Shown in pieces: positions 1 to 14,697 of a stretch of 64,000 bases of DNA. Made by a program: the position numbers and the translations under genes. How positions within the stretch are numbered: position 1 is the first letter of the stretch; each line of letters opens with the position of its first letter. Under the pieces are notes generated by a model. The model did not search any database. It was given only the letters and a program-made list of their open reading frames with translations, and was not told the origin of the DNA. The stretch comes from Struthio camelus (lineage: Eukaryota > Chordata > Aves > Struthioniformes > Struthionidae), in NCBI RefSeq assembly GCF_040807025.1, contig NC_090967.1, positions 6,750,001-6,814,000 on the forward strand, given 5' to 3'.

Positions 1-1907
1 CACTGGCTTTACACTTTGCATAAACATCAATCTCTGGTTGATCCAGATTAACTCCTGAACTCCTGCAAGATGGGAAGCACAAGCCTTATAAAGGGTCAGC
101 AACCAAGCTGCACCTTCGACATGAAGCAGCGCCTGTCCCTGTGGTAACTCGCCATACTGCTGTCCCAGCAAAAGCTGGGAAGAGGAAAAAGGAGACAGTG
201 CAACTAATTGTTGCACAGCAATCTTACATAGGCTGGATTTTTGCTATGTATAATTTTCCAGAGCAGCAAGTCATTTATTCAGCAAAAGCAAAGCAATTAA
301 TCTTAAAGTAAAGCAGTCATAAAAGACTGCTCAAGTCTTTGCCTTAGACTGCTTAAGTTAAAGAAGTCAGTAGGTTGGAAGCCTGACCCCAGAGGCCAAT
401 AGCTTTGCCCTAGAAAAGGTGAGTATCTGTGTTTAAATAAAAGTGGCAACAGCTTAGCTAAAACTCAAATCCATTAAAATTGATTTAGTAGTTTTTATAA
501 AACCTTCCTGTGTGGGTGCTCTCACTACTGGTTTAGAAGCAACTCTTATCAATTTATCATAACAGCATTAAACTGCATGCTGCTCCCAGGAAACATTTAA
601 GTGCATGTAAATAGCCCCACTAAACAAAATAATGCATGATTAAAAAGCTGTCAGCTTCAGCGCTGATAAACTGAGGCAGGCTCTCTCTGCATAAAGCCAT
701 TGCCTCACCACAGTTCTAGGCAGATTTTAACGCTCCCTTCAGACACATCTGGAAAACCAGATCTATCTTATTACCTACAAAAAAAAGGTCAGAAAAAGCA
801 CTGTGACCCAGTTTGAACAAAACGTACAACTTGTCTATTTTTGATACAGGAAAGGTCCAGCTGCAGTGCAGACTGTTCTGACTCCGCGGAGACAGAACAG
901 AAGTCTTCCTTTGTAGCACACAAAGCAGGCAGTCGGGCTGCACCCCGGCAGGGCCGTCTACAGCACACTGCTCCCTCCACACCAGCATGTTCTGCTGGTA
1001 CTATAGCGTTTTCTAAGCAACACACGCTCGTGAACTGCTCCTACAGAATCCTGCAATTAGTAAAACCACCACACAAAATGCCACAGTTTAAGGATCAAGA
1101 GCCCTTCTGGCTCAAGCCAGTTATCTTCTAGATACTTAATAATTTGCAGGTAGTGCACTTTGAAGACATGAAGTTAAAGGAAGGGAAGGAGTTTCCAACA
1201 AAAACAGTCAAAGAAGGGAGAGTAAGATCATGCAGTCTCTCTAACGCTGGTGTTCCAGATGCATTTATTTCAGGAATTAAAATCAGGCTTTGTGCTGCCT
1301 CTTGCAAAGTGTCATGACAGGGAAGTGCAAATGGGAGGTTTTCTCCAGATTTGAGATCTGCTGTTGGTCTCCTGTGTTAGCCAGATGGGGCAGGAGAAGA
1401 AGGAAAGATCAGTTCTAAAGGAACGCTTTCCTAATAAAGAAAAACTAGATAGCAGATCTCATGAGTTTGGTTTATCCTCTGCCTCTTTGCCATACCCTTC
1501 TCTCCATCAATATCCAAATAAATGAATGAGAATAGGAGAAATATTTCAACAGTGCAAGTTGATTTCCAGTCCTTTACATTAAGTCTTCCACAGCTCCAGT
1601 TCAGTGCAGATGCAACAAGCAGTCAGATGCAAGCACCGCTGGGACTGTTAGGCACATAGTGCTGCCACATAATGAAAATAGGACATAGTGTTTTCAAGAG
1701 GCAAGTTACATCTTGGTAACAAGCAGAAAGCATCTGTGCTGTGTTCCAGAAGTCATTTATACAGTTAAAATAAAGCAAGTAACCTTGGATTCTGTGCAGC
1801 CTGCACACGAACCTCCGCAACAACTGCTGAAACACAAGCGCTGTCCTGGAGAAGAGTATTAGAAGCTTATCTTTCAGACATAACACAGAATCTTCCCCTT
1901 CCCCCTC

Positions 1908-1924
1908 TTTTTTTTTTTTTTTTT
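1908..1924. repeat. Poly-T tract (17 bases)
   Basis: An uninterrupted run of 17 T, preceded by a C/T-rich stretch, in noncoding DNA. No retroelement body is recognisable beside it. Confidence 0.9.
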
Positions 1925-4900
1925 GAGAAAGAGAAATTTAGATACACTAGGAAACAAAACAAAAAAGTCTTTATGTGTTTAAAAAAAATATAGAAGAGAG
2001 TGGAAACATCTTGCTTCACTTTTTTTATTTAGTTTAGCTCTGGAAGAGGCTGCCATGTTGTAGGAAGTGCCAAATGTTTGATCAGAAACTGAATCCAATT
2101 CTCCGTTTCAGTGTTGCTTCCTGATCTCCTGCCAGACAGACCCGGGGCAGGCGCCCAGGAATCCCCTTACCTTGCTAAACAGCAGCCCCCTTCCACTGCA
2201 CACGAGGGTGAGCACGAGGAAGAGCTCTCTAAAGGTGCTAATGGATAACATTACCTCGACCTACCTAAGCATTTGTATCTGCAAGCAAATCAAAACGCAC
2301 GCCAGTTTGACGTTTAAGATGCTTCAACACAGAAACACTGCATACAGTCTCTTCTTTCTTCAGTAGCATCGTGACAGTCTTCCCTCCACAGTTTCCTTCC
2401 ATTTCCTTTTCCACACAGCTATACTTCAAGGTAGCATCTTCTGCCTTGCCCCAAAGGATTTAGAGCTACCTTCCATTGCTCACCAACACTGCTCTTTAAA
2501 AGAAAGACTCACAAGACACCACAGCTCTATGCACCTTCCTAAATGCCTGGAAATCAAGGTTTCTGTTCCGGCATCTTAACTGAGTATTAGGAAGCAGCAC
2601 GGTGTCTGGCCGTTCAAAATAAGGTGTGTGGTGCACACATCATCACTAGGATGATCCAACCTAAGGCTCTAAGGCCTCTAAGGCTTCTATGCGGGGAAAA
2701 AACAACCCTACCCGAAAATCAGTATCAGGCACAAGGCAGATTCAATAGGAGCAGCTATGGGGAAAACAATCAAATTCAAATAGTTATTTTTTAAAGGCAA
2801 AAGAATTCGATGGAGTCCAGCGTAGTTGACAGCTTCCTCACAACAAAAAAAAAAAGTGGCTATTGCACTGCAGGTCAGTACCAAGAACACACATTTAGCA
2901 TCTCTGCAGGCCTATTCCAGTCACAGCAAGATGAGATGGATAAGCACGTCCACAGACTTGAGTGGAATAAACTTACCATCAGCAAGGCCATGTGATTTGT
3001 CTTTACTGTGCTGCAACTTTGTCTTGTTGGGGCAAAATGTAATCTGGTGGACTCGTTCTCTATGTGAGGAATAGCTTGTGCACACCCTCCAGCTATTTTC
3101 ACTCCCTATTGATGAATGCAAACAACTCTTAATTAAAGCACTGGAGTTAAGTGTTCCAGTCACACTTAGAAGAGGCAAAACCAGGAATGCAGCGTGCTTG
3201 AGTCATAAGCAGGTTGTACAGCACAATGTCACCAAAAGTTAGCTCAAAGTTCTCCTAGTTCTCCTTTCCAAATAACTAATATTTATGATAAATATGTCAG
3301 CTGGTTTGGGCTTCTTTGGCAGCTGGACCCCATGGTTCAAGATTAGGTTGAATACCATGTTACATGGAAGCCTATCAGTTACATTCCTCCACGACAAGCT
3401 TGGTATCCTTCTGCGCCTGTTTATACAAGACGCTTTTCCTTGCACAACAGCTTTAAGGCTTGAGAATTCAAGTTTTGCTGCGATGACTGTGGATCCTCCA
3501 AACAGTTGTCATCTCTTTAGGAATAACAAATAAGCTGACAGCAAATTTGCAGTTAGAGAGAACGAGCCTTGCAAAATCATATAGAGCTACGATCCTACAA
3601 AAATTTTAGAAGTGGGCACTCAACAGCAAGCTAAATATAAATCAATTATCTAGTAGCACATTAAACCCCATGACTTCTTTCGTTTCAATCTAACACAAAG
3701 ATAAAGGCCTGCAGAACTTATAGTAACACACACGTGTTTTTGTATATTCTGGCAATACCAAATATTTCATGACCGTGGAAAACTGAGCTCCCTACCTAAT
3801 TTATGACCTTGCTAACAACGTGGGAAACTCATTACAAGAAACAAACAACTGAGGTGTTGCTTGCCACCTCTCCTCTATCGTAACAAGCCACCATCTTAAA
3901 CTACTTTCCAACTGCTTCTGTCCTATGGGAAGGTAAATAGCCTGGTGGGTTGATCTGAATACATCCTGCGGGTCATGAGTGCAAAGCCTGTGAGCTCCCA
4001 CACTGTACCCTCACGCCTGCTGGCCTTGCTGCCCTGACAGGGACAGGATTTGTGAAAGCAGGACATCTCACAGGAATGCAGCAAAGCTGTTTCCTCACAC
4101 CTCATTCCCACTAATTCAGCTGATCCCAAAGCAAAATGTAACTTGCAGATGTAATTGCTTGGAGGCTAAAACACAGACCAGTTTACAATGGGCTCTTTAA
4201 ATCATGATGTCCACGTTACTTGTGAAGTGACCTGCAGACATCATGACAATATTAAGAGAGTGATGAAAGCGTTTGAAGGGAAAACTCAAGTAGCAATTTG
4301 TTGAATTAAGCTGTTTGCACACATTCCCCTTAACAGGGTGGCAGAAGGTTTGAGCACTTGATCTATGCTGCGTGCCTCTTTGGACGCCGTATCAGGGTAT
4401 CATGAGCTTAGGGCACAGCCAAAGCAATAGAGACCACAGTAGAAAGCTCTTTCTCAGGCCCTTTCTGGAACTCCAAACTGAACTATGTGCCAATGCTAAG
4501 TTGAGCAGAGTCAGTCGCCAGTACAGTCGGGCCTGCCTCTGCAGAGAACGTCAGCAACGGCTGCAATGCTGAGTATTATTTTTTTGCTCTTCCTGGAACC
4601 ACGTAAATAGCATTTGTTTGCTCTTACTGCTTTCACGCGCTTCCCAGAGTAACCACTGCTGGGAACAATCTTGCCCATCTTCAAATGCCCAGGGCTGTCC
4701 TGCTTCAAGGACCTATCAGTACTGCAGAATGCATAAAAAGGCCAGGGACGAAACAGCTGTCGCTGGAAGGACCAGAGGCGCAGCAAAGGCAGCCGACGTT
4801 ACGCTGTGGCAGCTAAAGGAAAGCGCAGCAGAAAACAGGAGCATTGCAAGGCACTGGTGTCTGGAAGCGGATAATCCTCCCAGCAAACAGAACTTTGTAG

Positions 4901-7069
4901 CTTACGTGTAACATCACAACTAAAAAAATTCAATAAGGTTTTTTTGTGAAGTGTCTGTAAAGCAGAGATGTTCAGTGATAGGAGTTTTGCTTGGGCATTT
5001 CAGCCAGAGGAGACTGCAAACTGCAGGCATAAATATATTCATCACTGAAATTCTACATTAGGTACAGAAATAGCTGAAAACATTCTTTTAAAGGCATGGT
5101 TTTGTTCTGGCTGAATCTTGTGCTTTGCTGCTCCCTCTGCCCGTTTTAATTGCCAGGTGAAGCGTTATAAGGCGAAGCATGTTCACAAACAATAGAATCT
5201 AAACTTCTATTAAATTCAGTCTAATATTAAGGAGTAGCAGCCGGTGTGAAGGAGCCAAATTGTTATAACCTCCTAGCAACTGACATGCTGGAGTAAGCCC
5301 TAAAATCTAAATAAATCTATCCAGATAACAAAAGGAGGAAAGGGGTGAGGATTAACAGCGACAATGTTAACTGCACATCATCCACAAACCTCATTAGTTC
5401 GGCTACTCGTTAGAAGTAAGAAAAGAAAGCAGTCAGACATTACAAGAGAAAAATGGCATGGTAAAAACACAGCACGGTTTTCTGAAATGCAAGTTTCATG
5501 CTGCTGAGAACTGGAGAAGGATAAGGGCATTATGTCCAAGCAAAAACTGTTGGAAAAATACAATAACAAAAAAAGAACACACAGTGTTGAGCCTAGGGTG
5601 GAGGACACTGACCCCCTGAATGGATACCCACTGTTAGCACTGGCCTCCATCAGAACCAGGAGCAACGGGCTGATGTTCAAACAGAATAAATTTAACTTTG
5701 GTTAAGAAAAACTGACAGTCAAGTTAATTGCATCCTGGAACAGCTTTCACACAGATTGTCATGGCGCACTCACAGGCATCACAAAGACAAGCAGCATTTT
5801 GCTTGTAAAGCACAAGGTTATGAGATGCTCCAAATGGCACGGTGACAGAAGGGACAGCTACCAACACGTGCCCTTCCAATCAGATACTACCCACCAGCAG
5901 ATTTTAGTGTGCTCAGGTCAGATCAGCTAGTGACACACAAAGTATTAGTAAGACAACTGAGTACTCACTGAGTCACTGAACCACAGGAAACTCACCAAAT
6001 TCACATTTTCTCCCTCTCTCCCCACATCGTGGGAATGGAAAAGGAGGAAGAAAGCAAGCTCAGTTTTGAGGATAGCCAAACAAGAGACAGATGACCTATC
6101 TAGGGCTGTAGCTGTATGCAACATGATTCACACAGTCCCAGCCTAGTAAATAGCCTATAAGCACATTACTGTTCTTTCCCATCCCAATAGTAAATACTGG
6201 ACCTAGGCCATTTTATTTTTCTTGAGGAGTCTCACAGCGTTGTTTTGGTACAGCTGCTTCCAGAGCAGCCATTCCCATTCTCCTGCTAAGATAAGTTGAA
6301 TCTGCCTCAAGCTGCCGGTTCACTAAGTGTCCTGCGGCCTTTCTGGGATCCTTAGAGAACATGACCACCTTTTTGGCCCGAGGTCCAAGCTTTCCAAAGC
6401 CAACTAGATGCCTTAAATTGAATACACTGAGCTCTACTTCAGAGATCAAGTTGTTCTTACCCAGTAATGCATTTCCCAGATGCGACGTTCAAATGGCAAC
6501 AGGCTAGAAACCTGCTCTGCTGAAGACAGCTGTGAAATCTAACACCTTATTGTGGGAAAAAAGAGGCCATTTCCCCAAAGCTAGTAAAAACAAAAGAGGT
6601 GTAAACTAATTCGAAGAACTAATAGCAACATCCATATCAAGAAGACAGACTGAAGGAAACATCAGATCTGTAAGTGACAGGAAGACAAGAGATCCCAACA
6701 GTAAAACTCCAGCAATGGAGAAAAAAAACAACCCACCTCCTTCTACAAAATAAATACACTGTACTCGTTCCCATGTGACACGACTAGCTAGCACACAGCC
6801 ACCCATGCATTGTAACTGTAGCACTTCAGTTGCATCAATCTCAAGTATATTCACATTAACAAGAAAACTACTCTATTACAGCTTACTGACTGCACTCACA
6901 GCCCTTGCTAAAAATGCAAATACAGTAAGATAGCCCTTACTGTATTTCGGACACACCTCTGGACTTGAACCCCTGGGTCAGTTCTCCCCTCTCCTTTTTC
7001 CAGAACTCAGCCAAGTAGCAAGATATCCTTGGATTGACACGTCAGCTTTGAGAACATGAGGAAGAGGGT

Positions 7070-7276
7070 CTCATTAAAGGGTGCAGTTTATTCAGTGCTC
7101 TCAGTGCATGCCCTCTCCATCTGCTCTGGATTTCTCAGAGGTCTGTTGCCGTCGCCCTCGAGGGGCTGCATGCATGGCTTCAGGACACCTCCAAAATTCA
7201 TGGCTCCTATGGAGGCGCCCAGCTCTTGATGCATCAGCTCAGCAGCCAGTGCTGAGAAGGGGCCCCGCTTCCAGCA
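7070..7276 (-). other. Exon-like block ending in a stop/AATAAA overlap
   Basis: Read on the minus strand, a CCCCGCTCAG acceptor-like site (AG at 7277-7278) is followed by about 62 open codons with clearly higher third-position GC than the surrounding DNA. The frame ends in GAATAAA, where the stop codon lies inside the polyadenylation hexamer at 7087-7092. The C-terminal peptide would be hydrophilic and ends in ACTESTE; I recognise no family. It could be the terminal exon of a noncoding transcript, a decayed coding exon, or chance. A 3' UTR of only a few tens of bases would be unusual for a real protein gene. Confidence 0.2.
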
Positions 7277-10200
7277 CTGAGCGGGGACACAGTATCTAGC
7301 CGAGATGACCCTGGAGAAGCAAAGGTGACAGGTACACAGACAGCCTAGTCTATGTACAGCAATGCAGCGTGAAACAGCTAGAGGACTGCCAGGAGCAGAG
7401 AACTTGGGAACGCATTCAAACAAGACTTAAAAAGCAAACAAGCTCACTGAAAAAGAACGTTTAAGGATGATCACCAATTGTGACAGAAGATACCAAGTAA
7501 TTCAGCTTAAACAGTTGGTTGGCACAGGTCTTATAAAGCAAAGTTATTCTACTGAACCTAAACATCCGACTAGGTAAAGCTTTACCCTAATATTAAATAC
7601 CTTTGTCACAAAAATTGAGTCTCATAGTCTTAATAGTTTAAATGCACAATCAGACTTTCACAGAAAATGCATAGGTGTGTTCCCACCCCTAACTTTTAGT
7701 CTGACACAAACTTAACCCTAAAGGTGTCAGGAGATGTTAGGAAAGGAGAAAACAGGAAAAAAAACAGGTTACAAATAAACACAGCATTTCAAAATGCCTC
7801 TTAGGAGACTGAAACCTGATCAAGGCCATCTGAGGAGAGAGAATTAGGACACTTTGCCCCAGATTTTTTTTTTAATTATTATTAAACTGAGATTCTCTCA
7901 GTTATACTAAAAAAAAAAAAAGTCATATATGGAGACTGCCACAATCTCAAGTTTCCCCTCTTGACTATTTGCACACTGATGGTTGCATCTGATTAAAAAA
8001 AGCAGAGGACTTTCTGCACAGGCTGCAGAAATAAATTCTTAGAAGAATATTTCACCCACTTAGGACAAGGAAAAAAAGGTGGTTTACAAGTCCATGTATG
8101 GCAGAGGTGAAGAGAAGGGACATCAAAGAATGGGCATCACTGACAAATTATAGACTATGGGGAAAACCATGAGAGCAACTCAGCTGTCGGCCAGGGACAT
8201 ATGAGAGGGGCCTTCTGAAGAATCAGGTGTCATTAAGTGGTATTGGATGAATGTTTACAAAATGCTTCCAACATCTTGCTGAGCTCAGACAAATTAAAAC
8301 TGGAGAACTATAAGTCCTGTCCTGCTTCAAATACAGCTGAACTTTGAGCAGCAGCTGTTGCATTTGGAATTGTTTGCACAGGAGCACTAGAGACAGCACA
8401 AAATTTACTTGTCAGCTTGAATCCAAAAGCAGCAACTCAGGTGAGCCTAGCACAGCAACCTGACGTTGTCCAAGCTTCTTTCAAGACTACACTGTTCCCC
8501 AGCACACACTTTCTGAACAAAGGTTGCTTTAATGCCTTCCTCAGCAAATACTTAGTCACTTGTAGTTCTGCAGAGGTGTATGCTATAGTCAAATAAGTGG
8601 GTCCTGTGAGTAAGTCACTCTCACCCTTAGTTTTGGAGCTACACACTAAGACGAGGAAGGAGAGCCTCGAGGCAAAACCACAACACTGAAGACTGCAACC
8701 TAGGTTCTTACACAGCTCTGCCACAGCTTTCTGGAACGACCTTGGAGAACAACTGACCTTCTTTTCCTGTGAGGCCACTGTAAATGTTAACAAAGCACTT
8801 AGCCACAGACAGAAAACAGCATTTGCTACAACGGAGACAGGATTCTTGTCCAAGCTGATAAAGCTGTAACAGTGCTTGCACAACTACCAGCAACTAACCA
8901 AAAGAAATCTTTCGCAGAATGGAGAAGTTAACTATTATACTCCTCCAGATCACCTGCTGCAAGATTTCACATGACCCTGCAAAAAGTGTTTTTCAAGCCA
9001 TTAAAAACCCCACCAAATGTTTTTTTTAAGATATGTTCATCATTATCATGAGGTAGGGAGCACTAACAAAAGCTTAGCTGCTCAAGACAATCTAAAGCAT
9101 GTCTAAGCAGAGAATCAACACAGACACTTTATCACTGGGAAAGGAGAAGCTCTTAACGAATTAGAGATCCATAAAGAAGTCTTATATTCTGACAGTCAGC
9201 AGCTGCCATGAGTTTTTCATAGCAAGAGCAAAACTGCGGAACAGTTGCACTACAGAGAGCTGTACGACTCATGCAGATGGTGAAACCATGCAGGCATCTC
9301 AATAGCATCTTTCAATGGCAAAGGGCAGGTTTGACTTGGAGCTTGTCAGCCAAAATGCCAGAATACGTCTGCAGACTGAGGATCCATTTTTGCTAAACAA
9401 AAGGTTTTACTACAAAAGAAGAGCAATTTTTACTCTGTGGCTGCTCCAACACGCAGCCATGGCATAGAAGCCTGTAGGCCTGTATCAGAGCCATCTTCCC
9501 TCCAACCAAAGGACAGAAACATCTCCTTCAGTCACAGACAACTATACCCTGGAGGGTACGAGCAGGAAAACTGCATTTTTGCATTCTGAGCTAATTTGTT
9601 TTATTTTTCAAAGGAGCCAGGCCTCTTGGGGACAATCTCAAAATATTTCCCATTATTCCCTGCACCAAAGCATTAGAAGCCTTTGGTCATTCAAGATAGA
9701 CCGAAGTTTCCCAAAGCTTATGTTAGCTAGCCCCACCAGCTCCATCACAGAAGCACTACAAGTATACTATGAGGAAAGCTTTCCTCCTAGCACACATTTT
9801 GTGCTCAATAGATCAAGTACAATAGTTCATAAGAAAGAAAAAGACTTCCTATGGAGTTAAAGAACTGTTTGGATGTTGAATTGCTGTCCTACAATAAATA
9901 GCAGTTAATTTGTTTTCAGCCACTTTCCTTGAAGAGTAAAATAAAGTAAGAGCAGAACTGCTTTGCAGAGGCAAAGGCTTACAAAAGCAGTTTAAGTGAC
10001 TCATGTTTTTTCATACCGAAACCAGTGAGAAGGGGCAGCAAGTGGTGTTCAGAGGTCTTAAAGAATCATGTTCTTGTTTTAGGGGCTGGCTGAAACAGGA
10101 TTAAAAATGGCAGTACACCTTCTTCACAACTATTCTGCAAAATTCTTCTCTTTTTGTCTCCAGACAGTTGTTTCAAAGTCAGGCACGAAATCTGTATTTT

Positions 10201-12551
10201 GCAGATCTTCAGCAATCGACACATTTTGCATTGATTGCTATGCAGAGGGTGTGGCTTTAGCAGAAGTACAGTCTTTACTGCAGCAGGGAAAGGAAAAGGA
10301 GAGAAATTACTGGCAGTGTGAGCCACTCCTGTTGGCAGTACTTTGTAGTTGTAGCAATACTTTATAAGGAAATTTCTTGGATGCTGCTGGTTATCCTCAT
10401 GTTGCTCAGATTTTTTTGTCTTCTGTTGCAGATGCTCTGCAAACTTGCTCTTAACAGCTATTTGGTACAAAACTAAGGTCTTCCCCAGGTTGGGACTATC
10501 TGCAGGAACACCAGAACAGATCCGAGACCTGTTCCGAAGAGCCACTTTGGAAATAAAGCATTCCTTCTGTTTAGAGCTGCGTGCGCCAAATGCCGTTCAC
10601 AGCCACTGAAGCCAAGACCAGAAGCAGCAAGGAAAAGAAAAAACAGGAGATTCAGGTGGAAGAAGCACCCAATATAGATGATATAACACACTTATATCGG
10701 ACCTTGTCCAACCTGTGTTTATTAATGGTCAGAAACCTGCTGGTATGCTTCCAGATCCTGAGAATCAAATTTCAACATCAGGCTAAGCTACTATTCAAAC
10801 AGGAGGCTTCCAAGGAAAGTTCAAGTTCTTAATTTGTTTGTAGTAGGGGGGGGAAGGTGTTTATTTCCTCCAAATCAATGATTTAGTGCAGCTGGCACAG
10901 TATTGGACATGTCCTCATGATGACACAGACAATCCAGATTAATAAAAACCCAGCTATGCCTTCCTTGTCTTTGAAAAGATCAAGAATCTTAACACTACTG
11001 TCTTAATTGAGCTCCTGCTCCGATACCTTACATAACAGCTCTCTGCAGCAGGAGCGCAAAGCCTGAAAATTCACACTGGAAAGCATTGTATAGCAATGAA
11101 CTAAAAAATGGAATCAGTTCTGAATGGTGTCCAACACCTGGGGACATGGATGTCTTCTTAGAAGTCTGCTACATTTAAGGAATTAACTTAAAGGTTAGGT
11201 GCTTAGAGGTTTTCTGGATGAGATGTGCCAGGAAAAGTGTAACTTGACTGAAGTAACTGAAGTATCAAAGAACCCGATGGCGTGGCTTGTCCACAGTATC
11301 CAGTGACATTACTGGATTAACAAATTGCTCCTGTAGAAGCTTTCTGGGTCTCCCCACCCTTTTTTTCCTCCTAAATACTCTATCTCGCCAAGTCCAACTG
11401 GAAAAAAAAGGGAACATGTTCACAACTACATCAAGCAGGTTGAGGATAGGCTGTACTGTGTGTGTTCTGTTCCCCCCCCCCGCGCACCACATACACACAC
11501 GAAAGTTGTTTTAAATGTTTGACCTTAGACTGATGCAGTTTGGGTTGTCCATTAACATCAAATCAGAAACGAGTTACCAACAATAAATCAAGTTGAGAAA
11601 AGCAACAGGTAGAGAGAGATGCATCTCAGGTTTAGAAGTACAGCATCTAAACTAATTCCTGGCTAATTTGGCTCTTCGACACTTTTACACACACATTTTC
11701 CTGCAGCCTTGTGCAGCTGTGAGCATGTGACAATAATATAGCAAGTCTCTTTGGGCAAGATTGGCAGAAAAGCAGAATTCTAAGGAAAGAACAGCTCATG
11801 TATGAGCTCTTGTGTACACACTGCCGAGAAGGAGAAATCCTAAACAGGGTAGATATCTTCAGTCAAAGCTGCCATCAAGACTTAAAAAAGTAACTTTCCT
11901 TTCAGATTTTTAACTGAAATAGCTGACTGCCTAATAAGCAAACTACAACAGCCTTTACTCAATCAAATGGTATTTGGGGATTCCAGATTAATTCCAGAGT
12001 CAACTGTAGCAACAAGCAACTGAAAGTTGCCAGTACCGACTTTATTTTAATAACTGCAAGTAAGATTTAAAATGTCTCGGGGCTGGGGCTGTGCGTGTAA
12101 CTAATAAAGGTGTCTGGTAGTTAAGTGATCTGCAGACAGTTCTAGGATTCAAAATTTAAACAAATACTAAGCAAATGATCTGATGCAGAGGACTAGAGGA
12201 ATGCTATCCTAAGGGCTGAGGAATGCAAGCCCGTCGAGACAGTAGCAGGAGAAACAGCTGTATGCACACCCTGCACCGGGATGTGAAGCCGGCTGAAAAT
12301 ATGTTAATGCTGTTTAAGCACTTTTACATGCATCTATACTTAGAAAGATAAATGTAAGCAACCCTGTTTAATAAAAGTTCGCCTATGCAACACTCTTCTG
12401 CAACTTGAAAAAACAAATTCAGTAAGATACAGATAAGAGAACCAGGGCTTTCACACTGGAGACTTAGAAAACAATTGACAGTTGGATTATTCACTTAAAC
12501 CCCCAGCATCCTCTCAACGATTTGCATTTCAAACAGACCAAAGTTTACAGC

Positions 12552-12585
12552 AGGACAGATTGTTTCCCAGGACAGATCGTTTCCC
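12552..12585. repeat. 17-bp tandem duplication
   Basis: Two adjacent 17-bp copies, each starting AGGACAGAT and ending GTTTCCC, differ at a single base. A small local duplication in noncoding DNA. Confidence 0.85.
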
Positions 12586-14673
12586 CTGTCTTGTCTACAA
12601 GTTCACACAGGACTTCAGTGCTCTTCCATTCAGCCCACAACCAGTGCTTCCTATCTCACAAGGAAACAAAAGATTTAGCTTAAAATCAGAGTAAGCATTT
12701 TGCACACTGATACAGATATGCTTAGGCAGCTCTACACTTCAAAAAAAACACTTATGAGAAACCAGACAAACCTGGTTTAGCAAAAGTCTACTTTTAGGCT
12801 CAGAGTACATATTACACTATGAGCAGTACCAGAGCACCATAGTTAAAACAAAAAATCCAAATCAGACATCTATGTTACATGTAACAGATGCCACCATACC
12901 ATTTCATTAAACGATGACGGGTAATGCCTTGCATGTCAGTCAATATTTCATACAGCAGAACAAATGTCAGGTTTGTCCAGTCATCTGTGACTAACTCAAT
13001 GAGCTCATGGTCCAGCAGATGATAAGATCAAGCACCTCCTGCACATAACACTGTCAAACAATGAAATCTCAGCGCTGTAGTTAAAGACTGCCATAAGGAT
13101 ACATCCACGTTTACAGGGAGTTTAGGTATTTATTTCAAAGGAAAGACTGATTTGATTATTCTGGCTGTTTGCCAGTTTGGCAAAGGCAGCTTGCCCAAAC
13201 TCAGTGACGAGCAAGGACACCCGAGTTCTCCAAAGCTCCTCAGCCATGTCTCTTGCAAAAAGGTAGACTGTTATCTGAGGCAAAGAAGTAGGACGATGGG
13301 GCAGGAAAATAGGAAACCATGCTGTGTTTACTGCTAGCTGTTATGAGGAAAGCCCTTCAGGATGGTAGCTGCTGAAGGTTAGACCAGTGTGCAGGTGGAG
13401 TGTGTGGGAGGGCAGGAAGGACAGAAACCAGAAGCAGTAAGAACTGACTCAGCAACGTTCACCCCCTTTCATTATCTCAGATCTTAAAGAAGAAATGTTA
13501 AAATACACTTTCAAAATGAGAGCACAAGCTGGAGATGTTTATAAAACTTTGCTAGAGCCAGGCAAGCGTTTCAACTCATGCAAGTTAGCATGAGCACAGA
13601 CGTCAGTCATACTGGAAACCAGCCCCACGTGATGGCAGACTGTATCACAAGCCAAAGACAATTGCTGGGCACTTCATAAACAATAACATGCACAGCCCAT
13701 TTCAGGGCTTTAGCGCAAGAGAACAGTGAAGGCCAACCCTGCCACACAGGAAGGGATGGGATAGCAACCTGCGTGACGGAAAAGGGAGAGTTCAACCCAG
13801 TACAGTAGCGGGAGCAGCAAAGGACAAAGGCTTGTATCTGGCTATCAAATATTAGCTTTAACAGCCTCCTAACACTACAGCTTCGCAGACGCCACAGGTT
13901 ATAATGCATTATCTTTGTCCCTTTGAACAGCTAAACAAAATGAACTAACTATGTCCCAATCCAAGTAATACTTAACAAAACAGGATTAGTGTTGCAATTA
14001 AAAAAAACACTTTCTTTTTTTCAGATCTAGGTAAGGAATAGAAACATTAGCAAAGCTGACAGCTGCTGGTGTAAAGAGAGAGGCCACCAGGGCCAGCTGA
14101 AGTACCTCCAGGGAGAAAACTGACAAAAAACCTGCTGTACTTGTTTCCGTTATCTAATATTAGGACACGTAAGTATTTATGAAGCATTTTGCAGTGCATT
14201 CAGCTAATTCCCAGAAAATCACGTGCCTGGACAGTGAATTTAAGATTAGGACGCTTTCCAATGTTTTCTTGAGAAGAGATGTGATCACCATGCAGTACTA
14301 ACAGCAATTTGAAATTCTGCCTTGCTGGTTGGCTGCCAGATACCGACCCAACAAGCATCTTAAGTCTCCAGTCATCTCCTTCCAGCTATTTATGTCAAAC
14401 TGTATGCTCTAAGGCTTGAAGAGTCTAAAGCAACTTCAGACTGGGGACTGAAGAACAGAAATTAGTTACAGAATCATATTATAAAACATTTAAAGAAATA
14501 CTAATTGCTCAGAAATTAGTGCTTGTATAACAAGTACATGACAAGAGGCTCTCTGATCTACAACTCGCAAAGAACAACGACGGCCAGTAGTCATCAGTCT
14601 TGAAAGGATCTTTCAATTTCTCTGTAAAAAAAAGAAAGAGTAGAAAAAGCCACAGATATTTCTAGCCACTCTG

Positions 14674-14697
14674 GACAATCAATCATGATTGATTGTC
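14674..14697. repeat. Perfect 24-bp palindrome with PBX-type sites
   Basis: The 24 bases read identically on both strands, starting GACAATCAATC and centred on CATG. Each half holds TGATTGAT/ATCAATCA, a PBX/HOX-type recognition core. It may be a dimeric homeodomain site, a cruciform-prone element or chance; the palindrome itself is certain. Confidence 0.9.
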
